In this document: positions 9,061 to 17,464 of the stretch, one piece after another
How the letters are laid out: every line of letters begins with the position of its first letter
Position numbering within the stretch: position 1 is the stretch's first letter
Assembly: GCF_018129405.1 (NCBI RefSeq)
Contig: NZ_JAFCLP010000005.1
Location: 124,001 to 188,000 of the forward strand
DNA length: 64,000 nt
Direction of reading: 5' to 3'
From: Bradyrhizobium iriomotense
GTDB taxonomy: Bacteria; Pseudomonadota; Alphaproteobacteria; Rhizobiales; Xanthobacteraceae
Translations under genes and position numbers: made by a program
Notes under the pieces: generated by a model
Seen by the model: only the letters and a program-made list of their open reading frames with translations
Databases searched by the model: none
Told to the model about the DNA's origin: nothing

Positions 9061-9978
9061 CTATTCCGGCAGCGGAATGAACTCATGTTCCTGCGGAACC
9101 GCAGCGAAGCGGCCGGTTTTCCAGTCCTGCTTGGCCTGCTCGATCCGCTCCTTGCTGGAGGAGACGAAATTCCACCAGATGTGGCGCGGCCCTTCCAATG
9201 CATCGCCGCCGAGAAACATCATCCGCGTGGGCCTCACGGCCTTCACCGTGATGCGGTCGCCGGGGCGGAAGATCAGCAGCCGCGGCCCCTCATAGCGCTC
9301 GTTCGCGATCTCGACCTCGCCGTCGACGATGTAGATCGCGCGCTCCTCATGGTCGGGGTCGAGCGGCAAGCTCGCGCCTTCCGCGGCCGTGACCTCGGTG
9401 TAGAACCAGGGCGACACCATCGACACGGGCGAGGTGATGCCGAAGGACGAGCCCGCGATCACCCGCGCGGTGAAATCGCGCTCGGAGATCATCGGCAGGT
9501 CGCCTGCGGCGTAATGCTGAAACGACGGCGCGATCTCTTCGGATCCGGCCGGCAGCGCGATCCAGCTTTGCAGTCCCAGCATCTTCTGGCCCGAGGCGCG
9601 CTGCGCATCCGGCGTGCGCTCGGAATGCGCGATCCCGCGCCCGGCGGTCATCAGGTTCATCGCGCCGGGCGCGATCTCCTGGACGTTGCCCTCGCTGTCG
9701 CGATGCATGATCGCGCCGTCGAACAGATAGGTGACGGTGGCAAGGCCGATATGCGGATGCGGCCGCACGTCCATGCCCTTGCCGGAGACGAACTGCACCG
9801 GGCCGAAATGATCGAAGAAGATGAAGGGCCCGACCATCTGCCGCTTGCCATGGGGCAGCGCGCGGCGCACGGCAAAGCCGTCGCCGAGGTCGCGCGTGCG
9901 CGGCACGATGACGAGATCGAGCGCATCGCAGGATTTGGGATCGCCGAGCACGGGATCGTTGTCGGGCATCCAGCTCAT
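9061..9978 (-). CDS. Pirin family protein
   Basis: 305 residues from the ATG at 9978, with AGGAG eight bases upstream. The cupin metal site is recognisable in DVRPHPHIGLATVTYLFDG (His residues of the first cupin motif) and the later GRGIAHSERTP. The second half carries IYIVDGEVEI and GPRLLIFRPGD, the C-terminal cupin strands. Pirins are cytosolic metal-binding cupins; some are quercetinases, others interact with regulators or enzymes. Length is usual for the family. Function here is open. Confidence 0.9.
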   Translation of the reverse strand: MSWMPDNDPVLGDPKSCDALDLVIVPRTRDLGDGFAVRRALPHGKRQMVGPFIFFDHFGPVQFVSGKGMDVRPHPHIGLATVTYLFDGAIMHRDSEGNVQEIAPGAMNLMTAGRGIAHSERTPDAQRASGQKMLGLQSWIALPAGSEEIAPSFQHYAAGDLPMISERDFTARVIAGSSFGITSPVSMVSPWFYTEVTAAEGASLPLDPDHEERAIYIVDGEVEIANERYEGPRLLIFRPGDRITVKAVRPTRMMFLGGDALEGPRHIWWNFVSSSKERIEQAKQDWKTGRFAAVPQEHEFIPLPE

Positions 9979-10062
9979 GGGTAGGCTCCTTTTTGGCTTT
10001 CTTGCGCGTGATGGTAGCAGGAATTTGCAGCGTCGTCGCGACAAAGCCGGGCCACATACTCC

Positions 10063-10170
10063 ACTGTCATGCCCCGGCTTGACCGGGGCATCCAGTACGC
10101 CGCGGCGCATCGATTCCATCACAACCGTTTCGGAGTACTGGATCGCCCGGTCAAGCCGGGCGATGACAGT
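10063..10170. repeat. Dispersed palindromic repeat, 'CTGTCATGCCCCGG' type
   Basis: ACTGTCATGCCCCGGCTTGA at the left is mirrored by TCAAGCCGGGCGATGACAGT at the right, with inner hairpins CCGGCTTGACCGG and ATCCAGTAC / GTACTGGAT. It lies between the divergent pirin and AraC-family genes, so it may influence one of their 5' leaders. Confidence 0.75.
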
Positions 10171-10253
10171 TTGTGGGTGCGGATGGTCCTTGAAAAAAGC
10201 GACGCAACGAACGATGTTCGGCGGACTTCAACCGCGCCCGATCGCATCGCCCG

Positions 10254-11312
10254 ATGACACTTGCCGCAACCGAGCTTGCCTTCCGCGCCGCGTCCGTGGC
10301 GCTGCTGCTGGTGTTGGCGGCATCGCTTGTCGCCGATTTCCGCAACGTGCTGGCGGCCCGACTCGGTGCGGCCTTCGCGCTCGGCTCAGCGGCGCACGCC
10401 GCGAGCTATTCCATCGGCGTCTCTTCGCTGGTTGCCGGCTGGCACGCGCCGCTGATTGCGCTCTCGACCGGCAATATCGTGGTGTTCTGGCTGTTCACGC
10501 GCGCGCTGTTCGACGACGGGTTTCGCCTGCGCTGGTGGCACGGATTGATCTGGGCCGCGGTGACTGCGTTCAGCTTCGTCGGATGTCTCTGGATCGCGCC
10601 CGGCGGAAACGCGCGGTTCTCGGTGACTGTGGTGAACCTGATCGTGCTCGGCTTCATCGCGCTCGCGGTGGCGCAGACGATCAATTCGTGGTCGGCCGAT
10701 CTGGTCGAACGCCGCCGCCGTGTCCGCGTCTTCATCGTCTGCGCCGCTGCGCTCTATGGCGGGTTGAATGCGGTGCTCCAGATCCTCGTTGCCGGCAGCG
10801 CGGGAGAGGTCGCCAATACGGTCAATAGCGGCGTGCTCGCCTGCATCGTTGCGGCCATTGCCTGTGCGATGATGCGCGTTGACGGCGCCGATCTGTTTCC
10901 GGCCGCCGCGGAGCCGGCACCGGCGATGGCGCCGATCCAGCCTGCGGTCGAGGACGCCGCCGACCAGAAACTCATCGATGCCCTGATGCGCCTGATGGCG
11001 GACGAGCGGATCTATCGCCAGGAGAACATCACCATCGGCGTCCTGGCGGGCCGGCTGAAAATTCCCGAATACCGGTTGCGCCGGCTCATCAACCAGCGGC
11101 TCGGCTACCGCAATTTCAATGTGTTCCTGAACAACCACCGGATCGAGGAGGCCAAGGCCGCGCTCGCCGATCCCGCCCAGGCCGAGGTCCCCGTCATCAC
11201 CATCGCCATGGACGCCGGCTTCCAGTCGCTCGGCCCCTTCAACCGCGCCTTCAAGGCGGTCACGGGTGTGACGCCGACCGAGTACCGGCGGCTCAATACC
11301 AGTGCGGCGTGA
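10254..11312 (+). CDS. AraC-family transcriptional regulator with N-terminal membrane domain
   Basis: 352 residues. The first ~200 residues are hydrophobic and form about six or seven membrane helices. The C-terminal ~100 residues are an AraC/XylS double helix-turn-helix: ITIGVLAGRLKIPEYRLRRLIN, then VFLNNHRIEEAKAALADP and ITIAMDAGFQSLGPFNRAFK followed by TGVTPTEYRRLN. This architecture suggests a membrane-tethered regulator sensing a lipid or envelope signal, as in YesN- or RhaS-like membrane AraC proteins; the ligand is unknown. The start codon ATG at 10254 lacks a strong ribosome site. Confidence 0.88.
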   Translation: MTLAATELAFRAASVALLLVLAASLVADFRNVLAARLGAAFALGSAAHAASYSIGVSSLVAGWHAPLIALSTGNIVVFWLFTRALFDDGFRLRWWHGLIWAAVTAFSFVGCLWIAPGGNARFSVTVVNLIVLGFIALAVAQTINSWSADLVERRRRVRVFIVCAAALYGGLNAVLQILVAGSAGEVANTVNSGVLACIVAAIACAMMRVDGADLFPAAAEPAPAMAPIQPAVEDAADQKLIDALMRLMADERIYRQENITIGVLAGRLKIPEYRLRRLINQRLGYRNFNVFLNNHRIEEAKAALADPAQAEVPVITIAMDAGFQSLGPFNRAFKAVTGVTPTEYRRLNTSAA

Positions 11313-11325
11313 CAGGCCTTCTTCG

Positions 11326-11464
11326 CCTCTCCCCGCTTGCGGGGAGAGGCCGGAATTTGCGAGAGCAAATTCCGGGTGAGGGGGACTCTCCGCGAGTCTA
11401 ACTCTCTCCGTCCCCGGAGAGACTCCCCCTCACCCCAACACTCTCCCCGCAAGCGGGGCGAGGG
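11326..11464. repeat. Dispersed palindromic repeat, 'CTCTCCCCGCTTGCGGGGAGAG' family
   Basis: Nested hairpins: CTCTCCCCGC / GCGGGGAGAG, then AATTTGC / GCAAATT, and a mirrored outer half at 11440-11464. It occupies the start of the gap after the AraC gene; the remaining ~170 bases to 11634 are the promoter side of the next gene and show nothing I can name. Confidence 0.8.
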
Positions 11465-11634
11465 AGCTCACCGCCGTCGGGCGGCATTTTCATATTACTT
11501 TGAAATGACAGGCTTATTCCAAAATCGGCCAGCCCGCGCCCAATTCCAGCCAGCCCATTTTTCAAATCCGGCGAGCATCCACCGTCCGCATCCCGCTTCC
11601 TCCCGGCCCGCATCCCCGAGCCGGAGAAAAAGCC

Positions 11635-13104
11635 GTGACCCGCCGCCACAAGATCGTGCTCCTCACCGCCACCATCGCCGTGGCCGGCCTCGCGCTCGGC
11701 GCCGCCCGGGCCCGCGACGTCCCGAAGGTCGCGACCGGCTTCGTCGCCGACATCCTCTGCTCGGAGACATTCGTCTCCGGTCTCGATCCCGGGCGCAACT
11801 TCGCCGAGACCATCGACGCCATGCCCGGGACCAGCCTGATCACCTGGGCGATGGACTATCAGATCGATCGCACACGCAAGGACGTCACGGTGACGCTGTT
11901 CGGCATCGGCCGCAGCCATGCGGTCTATCGCGAGGGCCTCGGCTGCACGCTCGAGCACGGCGCTGGCATTGCCGCCGTCGAGCCGCCGGCGGACGAGAGG
12001 CAGCCGGCGTTGTTGCCCGAGATCGCCGCGCCCGCGATCGTGGCGCCGCAAAGCCCGGAGCTTGCCGCCGCGCTCGACCGTGCCTTCACCGAACCCGTGC
12101 AGCCGCCTTGCCGCCGCACCCGCGCCATCGTCGTGATGAAGGCCGGCCGCGTCATCGCCGAGCGCTACGCCGACGGCATCGGACCCGAGACGCCGCTGCT
12201 CGGCTTCTCCATGACGAAATCGGTGACCTCGGCTCTCACCGGAATCCTCGTGCGCCAGGGCAGGCTGAAGCTCGACGGCCCCGCACCGGTCGCGGCCTGG
12301 AACGATTCCGATGATCCGCGCCATGTCATCACCGTCGATCAGCTCTTACGTCACACCGCGGGCCTTGCGCTCGGCAGCTCGCTGGAAGCCTCGCTCGGCT
12401 CCGCCTTCGAGCCGGTCAACCGGATGAAGTTCGCGGAGAAGGACATGGCCGCCTATGCCGAGACGATCCCGCTCGAGACCGCGCCCGGCACCGCGTGGAA
12501 CTATCACGACGGCAATAGCCTCATCCTCTCGCACCTGATCCGCAATGCGGCTGGCGGCAGTCCCGCGGACGCGCTGCGTTTCGCGCGCCGGGAATTGTTC
12601 GCCCCGCTCGGCATGCGCCATGTCACGCTGCAGCTCGATGGTTCCGGCACGATCGAAGGGTCGAGCGAGATGCTCGCCTCCGCACGCGACTGGGCGCGCT
12701 TCGGCCAGCTCTATCTCAATGACGGCGTCGCCGGCGGCAGGCGCATCTTGCCGGAGGGCTGGGTGAACTACACAGCCATGCCCACGCCGAACGCGTGGGT
12801 CGGCATCGGCGCCGGCTTCTGGACCAACCAGGGCGACAGCTTTGGCGCAAAGTTTCGCGTGGAGCACGGCTGGCCGCGCGATGCCTTCTTCGCCAAGGGC
12901 ACGATCGGGCAGTACACCATCGTGATCCCGTCGGAGCGCCTCGTGATCGTAAGGATGGGCCGCTCGCCAAACTGGCCACCACAAGCCGACGGCGTGTTCG
13001 ATCTCGTACGCGATGTGGTGGCGGCGACGCGCGCCGTCTCTTCTCCCTCGCCCCGCTTGCGGGGAGAGGGTTGGGGTGAGGGGGAGTCTCCGCGAGGGAG
13101 GTGA
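11635..13104 (+). CDS. Secreted serine hydrolase, beta-lactamase / D-Ala-D-Ala carboxypeptidase-like family
   Basis: 489 residues from a GTG at 11635 with GGAGAAAA upstream. It has a signal peptide (hydrophobic run to about residue 26, ending GAARA). Residues ~125-470 form the penicillin-binding-like domain: Ser192-Met-Thr-Lys195 in GFSMTKSVTS, WNYHDGN as the Tyr motif, and KGTIGQY late. A ~100-residue N-terminal region has no named family. The last ~20 residues (from SPSPRLRGEGWGEGES) are encoded by the palindromic repeat at 13044, so the natural C-terminus was probably replaced or extended by repeat insertion. Acts in the periplasm on an unknown ester or amide. Confidence 0.85.
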   Translation: MTRRHKIVLLTATIAVAGLALGAARARDVPKVATGFVADILCSETFVSGLDPGRNFAETIDAMPGTSLITWAMDYQIDRTRKDVTVTLFGIGRSHAVYREGLGCTLEHGAGIAAVEPPADERQPALLPEIAAPAIVAPQSPELAAALDRAFTEPVQPPCRRTRAIVVMKAGRVIAERYADGIGPETPLLGFSMTKSVTSALTGILVRQGRLKLDGPAPVAAWNDSDDPRHVITVDQLLRHTAGLALGSSLEASLGSAFEPVNRMKFAEKDMAAYAETIPLETAPGTAWNYHDGNSLILSHLIRNAAGGSPADALRFARRELFAPLGMRHVTLQLDGSGTIEGSSEMLASARDWARFGQLYLNDGVAGGRRILPEGWVNYTAMPTPNAWVGIGAGFWTNQGDSFGAKFRVEHGWPRDAFFAKGTIGQYTIVIPSERLVIVRMGRSPNWPPQADGVFDLVRDVVAATRAVSSPSPRLRGEGWGEGESPRGR

Positions 13105-13189
13105 GAGTTGGATTCGTGGAGAGTCCCCCTCACCCGGAATCCAAGCTGCGCTCGGATTCCGGCCTCTCCCCGCAAGCGGGGAGAGGCGA
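13044..13189. repeat. Palindromic repeat overlapping the 3' end of a gene
   Basis: CCCCGCTTGCGGGGAGAG and the mirrored CTCTCCCCGCAAGCGGGG bracket an element of the 3678 / 11326 / 22041 family. Its left ~60 bases are translated as the tail of the serine hydrolase, so the stop codon at 13102-13104 lies inside the repeat. Confidence 0.85.
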
Positions 13190-13200
13190 AGAGGCGCCTC

Positions 13201-14568
13201 CTACCTCCCCAATTCCGTCGCCTTGGCCACGCGGTCGAACCGCTCCAGCGTCATGATCGCATCGGCAAACTTCTCCGCCCGCGCGTTCAGCACCGGGCGC
13301 GCCAGCGTCAAGAACTTCTGCTGCATCGCCTGCGTATCCGGGAAGGACGTCGGCTCACCCGAGGGATCGGCATAGAGCCGCTCATGCACGCCGTCGTCCG
13401 TGGTGATGCTCACGCGCGCGCCAAAGGGATGGGTGCGGCCGATCTCGAGGCGATCGTCCTGCACCACGTCGAACTTGTCGGCGAGCGCGTCGATGGCGGC
13501 GTCCCCAAGGCGGTTGTAATCGTCCCAGCCGAACGAGCCCTGGTCGAGCGCGAGCGCGCCGGTGAAGAACATCGAGAACTGGCCGCCGACGATCGAGCGC
13601 GGGTGGCGCTTGGTCGCGGCATCGCCGGTGAGCGTGATGCCGTTGCGGTGCAGGCCGATCTCGACGCGCTTGACCTGGTCGGGCGTCAGATTGTGCTCGC
13701 GCCGCATCGCGATCAGCGCGTCGATCGCGGCATGGGTGTAGCGGCAGCTCGGATAGGGCTTTACGCCGATCTTCATGGTCTCGTAGGTCTTGCCGAGCTC
13801 GGCCACCGCCTTGTCGGGATGCGCATCGTCGGTGTAGCCGGCGAGCAGGCCATGCTTGCCCTCGACCGATTCGGTCGCGCCGACGAAATCGTTGCGCGCC
13901 AGCGTCGCGGCGATCACGCCGTTCATCGCGGCGGCGCCGACCTGGTAGCGCTTGTTCCAGGCGCCATTGACCAAAAATTGCAGCGAGCCTGCGGCCTGGC
14001 TGCCGGAGACGCCGAACGCGGCGATCAGCTGCTGCTCGCTGAGGCCGAACAGCTTGCCGGTCGCCGCCGCCGCGCCATAGGTGCCGGCGGTCGCGGTCGG
14101 GTGGAAGCCGCGCGCATAATGCGAGGTCGGATCGAGCGCATTGCCGAGCCGGCAGCAGACTTCATAGCCCGCAACGATCGCGGTCAGCACGTCGCGCCCG
14201 GATGCGCCGACCATCTCGCCGACGGCGAAGGCGGCGGGAACCACCGGCGCGCTTGGATGCAGCGAGGAATCGGCATGGGTGTCGTCGAAGTCGAGGGAAT
14301 GGCCGAGCGCGCCGTTGAGGAGAGCGGCGACCGCCGGCGTCCAGGTCTTGGAATCGCCGAACACGGTGGACTCGCCTCTGGTGTCGAGCGCCAGCGCCTC
14401 CAGCATTTTCAGCATCGACGGGGTCGATTCCGCCTCGCGCCGTGCCCGGATCGCGCTGCCGAGGAAGTCCAGCGTCAGCACTTTGGCGCGCTCCAGCACC
14501 TCCGCCGGAATATCCTGGTATTTCAGATTGAAGACATAGGCGGCGAGCGTTGCGGTTTCGTGGGCCAT
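13201..14568 (-). CDS. MmgE/PrpD family protein (2-methylcitrate dehydratase-like)
   Basis: 455 residues, start ATG 14568 with GAGGAAA upstream. PrpD-type segments are clear: LTLDFLGSAIRA, NGALGHSLDFDDTHADSSLHPSAPVVPAAFAVGE, GFHPTATAGTYGAAAATGKL and KPYPSCRYTHAAIDAL. Members dehydrate 2-methylcitrate or act on related hydroxy-acids; many alphaproteobacterial copies have no defined substrate. No other prp genes lie nearby, so a role in propionate use is not supported by context. It is divergent from the FUSC gene. Confidence 0.88.
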   Translation of the reverse strand: MAHETATLAAYVFNLKYQDIPAEVLERAKVLTLDFLGSAIRARREAESTPSMLKMLEALALDTRGESTVFGDSKTWTPAVAALLNGALGHSLDFDDTHADSSLHPSAPVVPAAFAVGEMVGASGRDVLTAIVAGYEVCCRLGNALDPTSHYARGFHPTATAGTYGAAAATGKLFGLSEQQLIAAFGVSGSQAAGSLQFLVNGAWNKRYQVGAAAMNGVIAATLARNDFVGATESVEGKHGLLAGYTDDAHPDKAVAELGKTYETMKIGVKPYPSCRYTHAAIDALIAMRREHNLTPDQVKRVEIGLHRNGITLTGDAATKRHPRSIVGGQFSMFFTGALALDQGSFGWDDYNRLGDAAIDALADKFDVVQDDRLEIGRTHPFGARVSITTDDGVHERLYADPSGEPTSFPDTQAMQQKFLTLARPVLNARAEKFADAIMTLERFDRVAKATELGR

Positions 14569-14692
14569 CGTGTTTCCTCGTTTTGGCGGGCAAGTTAGGC
14601 GGGCTGATTTGGCCTTTCAAGCGGCCTTGCGGCCGCGGGCATCAGCTATGCTTTTGGCTGGCTTCATGAGGATCGGACCGGGATAGTCGAGC

Positions 14693-15808
14693 ATGGCATT
14701 CGCAGGGAAGGTGTTCGAGCGGATCCGGTCGCGGCGCACGCAACTGGGGCTCGCGATCCGGGTCACGGTGGCCGCCACCGCGGCCTATGCGATCGCCACC
14801 GCGCTGCATCTGTTGTTGCCGCTCTGGGCGGTGCTGACCTCGCTGATCGTGACCCAGATGAGCGTCGGCCGCTCGCTGAAGGCGACGCGCGACTACATGC
14901 TCGGCACCATCGGCGGCGCGATCTATGGCGGCGCCATCGCGATCCTGATTCCGTATTCCAGCGAGGCGGGCCTGCTCGGCCTGCTCGTGCTCTCGGTTGC
15001 CCCGCTCGCCTTCATCGCCGCGATCAATCCGAGCCTGAGCGCCGCCACGGTCACGGCCGTGATCGTGCTGCTGGTTCCGACCATGCATCATTCCGATCCC
15101 ATGACCTCGGCGATCGACCGCGTCAGCGAGGTCGGTGTCGGCGCCATCACGGGCCTCTTGGTCTCATTCCTGGTGCTGCCCTCGCGCGCGGTGCGGCAGA
15201 TCCGCGCCAGCGCGGCGAAGCTGCTCGAGCTGATTGCGGACGCCTTCACCGAACTGCTCGCGGGCCTCACGCGCGGCCGCGACAACGACGCGCTGCACCT
15301 TATTCAGGACGGCATCGGCACCGCGATGGTCGGCCTCAGTGCCACCGGTGCCGAGGCCGAGCGCGAGCGCGCCGCGCGGCTGTCGAGCGGCCCCGACACC
15401 GGCCCGCTGCTGCGTACCGTCCTGCGGCTGCGCCATGACGTCGTGATGATCGGCCGCGCCACCGTGGTGCCGCTGCCGGTCGAGGTGCAGATGCGGCTTG
15501 CGGCGCCTCTGACGGAAGTCTCGACCGTGATCGCGCGTTTCCTGCGCTCGGCCGCCGCGGCCTTGCGCGAAGGCGCCGGCGCGCCGCCGATCCATCCCGT
15601 GCACGTCGCGCTCCAGCATTATGCCGAGGCGGTCGCCGCCGTGCGCCAGGACGGCCTGCTCCGCGGTCATCCCGGCGACACCGCCGAGCGCTTCTTCGCG
15701 CTCGGCTTCTCCTTGGAGCAGATGCACCAGAATCTCTGCGACCTCGACCGCGTCGTCGGCGAATGGTCGGAGGCAGCGGCAGACAAATCCGTGCGTGTGG
15801 CGGAGTGA
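14693..15808 (+). CDS. FUSC-family inner-membrane protein (aromatic acid exporter-like)
   Basis: 371 residues. Residues ~20-165 hold about six membrane helices, beginning LAIRVTVAATAAYAIATALH and including the family's LWAVLTSLIVTQMSVGRSLKATRDYMLGTIGGA. A soluble alpha-helical C-terminal half follows (PSRAVRQIRASAAKLLEL...). FUSC proteins resemble fusaric-acid resistance and AaeB-type efflux subunits; this half-length form probably acts as a dimer. Substrate unknown. It is followed 82 bases later by the VOC gene on the same strand. Confidence 0.85.
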   Translation: MAFAGKVFERIRSRRTQLGLAIRVTVAATAAYAIATALHLLLPLWAVLTSLIVTQMSVGRSLKATRDYMLGTIGGAIYGGAIAILIPYSSEAGLLGLLVLSVAPLAFIAAINPSLSAATVTAVIVLLVPTMHHSDPMTSAIDRVSEVGVGAITGLLVSFLVLPSRAVRQIRASAAKLLELIADAFTELLAGLTRGRDNDALHLIQDGIGTAMVGLSATGAEAERERAARLSSGPDTGPLLRTVLRLRHDVVMIGRATVVPLPVEVQMRLAAPLTEVSTVIARFLRSAAAALREGAGAPPIHPVHVALQHYAEAVAAVRQDGLLRGHPGDTAERFFALGFSLEQMHQNLCDLDRVVGEWSEAAADKSVRVAE

Positions 15809-15890
15809 ACTTGGGCGTGGACGCGTCGGCTGCCGACTGCAAAGCCCCGTAGAACGGGTAAACGAGCTCAAGACGAAGAAAGGAGAGAAC

Positions 15891-16295
15891 ATGTTAGGGA
15901 ACGCGAAGGTGGCAACCCGGCTTCCGGCAAAAGACCTCGACCGCGCTCGGGCATTCTACTCCGAGAAGCTCGGGCTCGAGCCGACAGAAGAGCGTGTGGG
16001 CGGACTCCGCTATGTCTGCGCGGGGGGCGAGTTTGCGATATTCATCTCGGCCGGAATGCAATCCCGCACGCACACACAGATGGGATGGGAAGTCGAGGAT
16101 ATCGAGGCAACCGTGCGCGAACTGCGCGCGCGGGGAGTCGAGTTCGAGGAGTACGATCTGCCCGGCCTGAAAACAGTCGAGGGGATTGCCGAGATTGCGG
16201 GAAATTACCCCAGCAAGGGTGTTGGAGAGCGGGGGGCGTGGTTTCGCGACAGCGAAGGCAACTTGCTCGGGGTGGGGCAGCCGGTGCGAAGTTGA
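15891..16295 (+). CDS. VOC-superfamily protein (glyoxalase/bleomycin resistance-like)
   Basis: 134 residues from the ATG at 15891, which has AAAGGAGAG just upstream; the frame continues further left into the FUSC gene without support. The paired beta-alpha-beta modules are visible: ATRLPAKDLDRARAFYSEKLGLEP and WEVEDIEATVRELRARGVEFEEYDLPG, ending WFRDSEGNLLGVGQP. VOC proteins are metal-dependent lyases, dioxygenases or drug-binding proteins. The substrate cannot be told. Confidence 0.85.
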   Translation: MLGNAKVATRLPAKDLDRARAFYSEKLGLEPTEERVGGLRYVCAGGEFAIFISAGMQSRTHTQMGWEVEDIEATVRELRARGVEFEEYDLPGLKTVEGIAEIAGNYPSKGVGERGAWFRDSEGNLLGVGQPVRS

Positions 16296-16330
16296 CGGAC
16301 GACCGCATCGCCTTTGAGGGAATACACGCC

Positions 16331-16979
16331 CTATCGCTTCGTCAGCCCCTTGCCCTGCATGCGCCAGACCAAGAGGTCGATGCGGTCCTGGCCGAAGAAC
16401 GGCTCGTTCTCGAACACGAAGGTCGGAACGCCCCAATGGCCTGATGCGGCGTGGTCCTTCTCGTTCTCCGCGATCACCTGCTCGTAGCGATCCGGATCGG
16501 CCGTGATCGCTGCATCCATCGCGGCAAGATCGAAACCGGCTTGCTCGGCCGCGCGCGCGAGATGGTTGCCCTCGTTCCACTCCGAGACCGAACCGTCCCA
16601 CAGCACGCGCGCGATCGCATATGTAAATTCGAGCGAGCGGCCCTCGAGCTGCGCCATGGCGCCGAGGCGAGTCAGGCGGTGGATGTAGGGCTGCTCGGCT
16701 GCGACCTCGAGCGTCGTCAGGTCCTGCACGATTGGATTGGGCCGGGGAAAGCGGAACGGAATGCCCTCATGCTCCGCCACGCGCGTGCTGTCGAGCACCA
16801 CGTAGCGAATGAAGTTCGGGCTGGCCTTCTTGAAGAATCCGGGCATGCGGACCGCGATCGGGTAGACCGGCCGCAAATTGACCGCGAGGTCATACTCCGC
16901 GACCAGCTTCAGCGTCTTGGGCAGTGCCAGATAGCTGAAGGGACTGCGGTAGGTAGAAGAGGTCGACGGACAGCGTCAT
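16331..16979 (-). pseudogene. DsbA-family 2-hydroxychromene-2-carboxylate isomerase-like gene with a frameshift near the start
   Basis: The ATG at 16979 overlaps the stop of the upstream gene as ATGA and opens MTLSVDLFYLPQS, then runs into a stop. A second frame, open from about 16940 to 16331, continues FSYLALPKTLKLVAEYDLAVNLRPVYP and the rest of the isomerase (GHWGVPTFVFENEPFFGQDRIDLLVW). The family motif here is S-P-(F/Y)-S, but only four bases stand where six are expected (near 16940-16945), so two bases seem lost. Intact members isomerise hydroxychromene carboxylates with glutathione. It could be a real pseudogene or an assembly error. Confidence 0.8.
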
Positions 16980-17464
16980 CGGGCCGGCTCCGCGATGCAT
17001 CCCATCATGCTGCGGACCACGAGCTTGTGGAAGGGCATGATCAGCGCGAGATAGCTGCGGCCGAGCAGATTGTGCGTCCGCACCAGCGTGGTCGAGGTCA
17101 CCTGGCGGCTCGCAGCATCGCCCTCCACCTCGATGACGAGGCGGAAGTCGAGATGAGAATCGTTGAAGCCGGCGACCAGCCGCTCCGGCGTCTCGCTCAC
17201 CACCGGAAACAGCCCGATCAGGCCGTGCGGCGCCGGCGCGCCTTCGCCTGACGTCTTCAGCCCGAACGGCGTCACCAGAATGTTGCGCAGCCGCAGCAGC
17301 ACATCGATCCAGCGCGGCCCGTGCAGCACCATCCGCACGCAGGCCTCGCGCGCATCGACCCTCGCCGCACCGATCTCCACGCGAAACGCATCGATGAATT
17401 GCGCGCCTGCCAGCACCGCGCCGGCGTCGACATTGGGGGTGACTTCGCGGACCGTCCCGATCAT
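16976..17464 (-). CDS. DUF2867 domain protein
   Basis: 162 residues from the ATG at 17464, which overlaps the stop of the MATE gene by four bases (ATGA). The segments FIDAFRVEI, PRWIDVLLRLRNILVTPFGLK, IGLFPVVSETPERLVAGFNDSHLDFRLVIEVEG and VRTHNLLGRSYLALIMPFHKLVV match the DUF2867 pattern as I recall it. No signal peptide. Function unknown. It sits in the middle of a tightly coupled three-gene operon (transporter, this gene, DsbA-like isomerase), so the three probably work together. Confidence 0.75.
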   Translation of the reverse strand: MIGTVREVTPNVDAGAVLAGAQFIDAFRVEIGAARVDAREACVRMVLHGPRWIDVLLRLRNILVTPFGLKTSGEGAPAPHGLIGLFPVVSETPERLVAGFNDSHLDFRLVIEVEGDAASRQVTSTTLVRTHNLLGRSYLALIMPFHKLVVRSMMGCIAEPAR

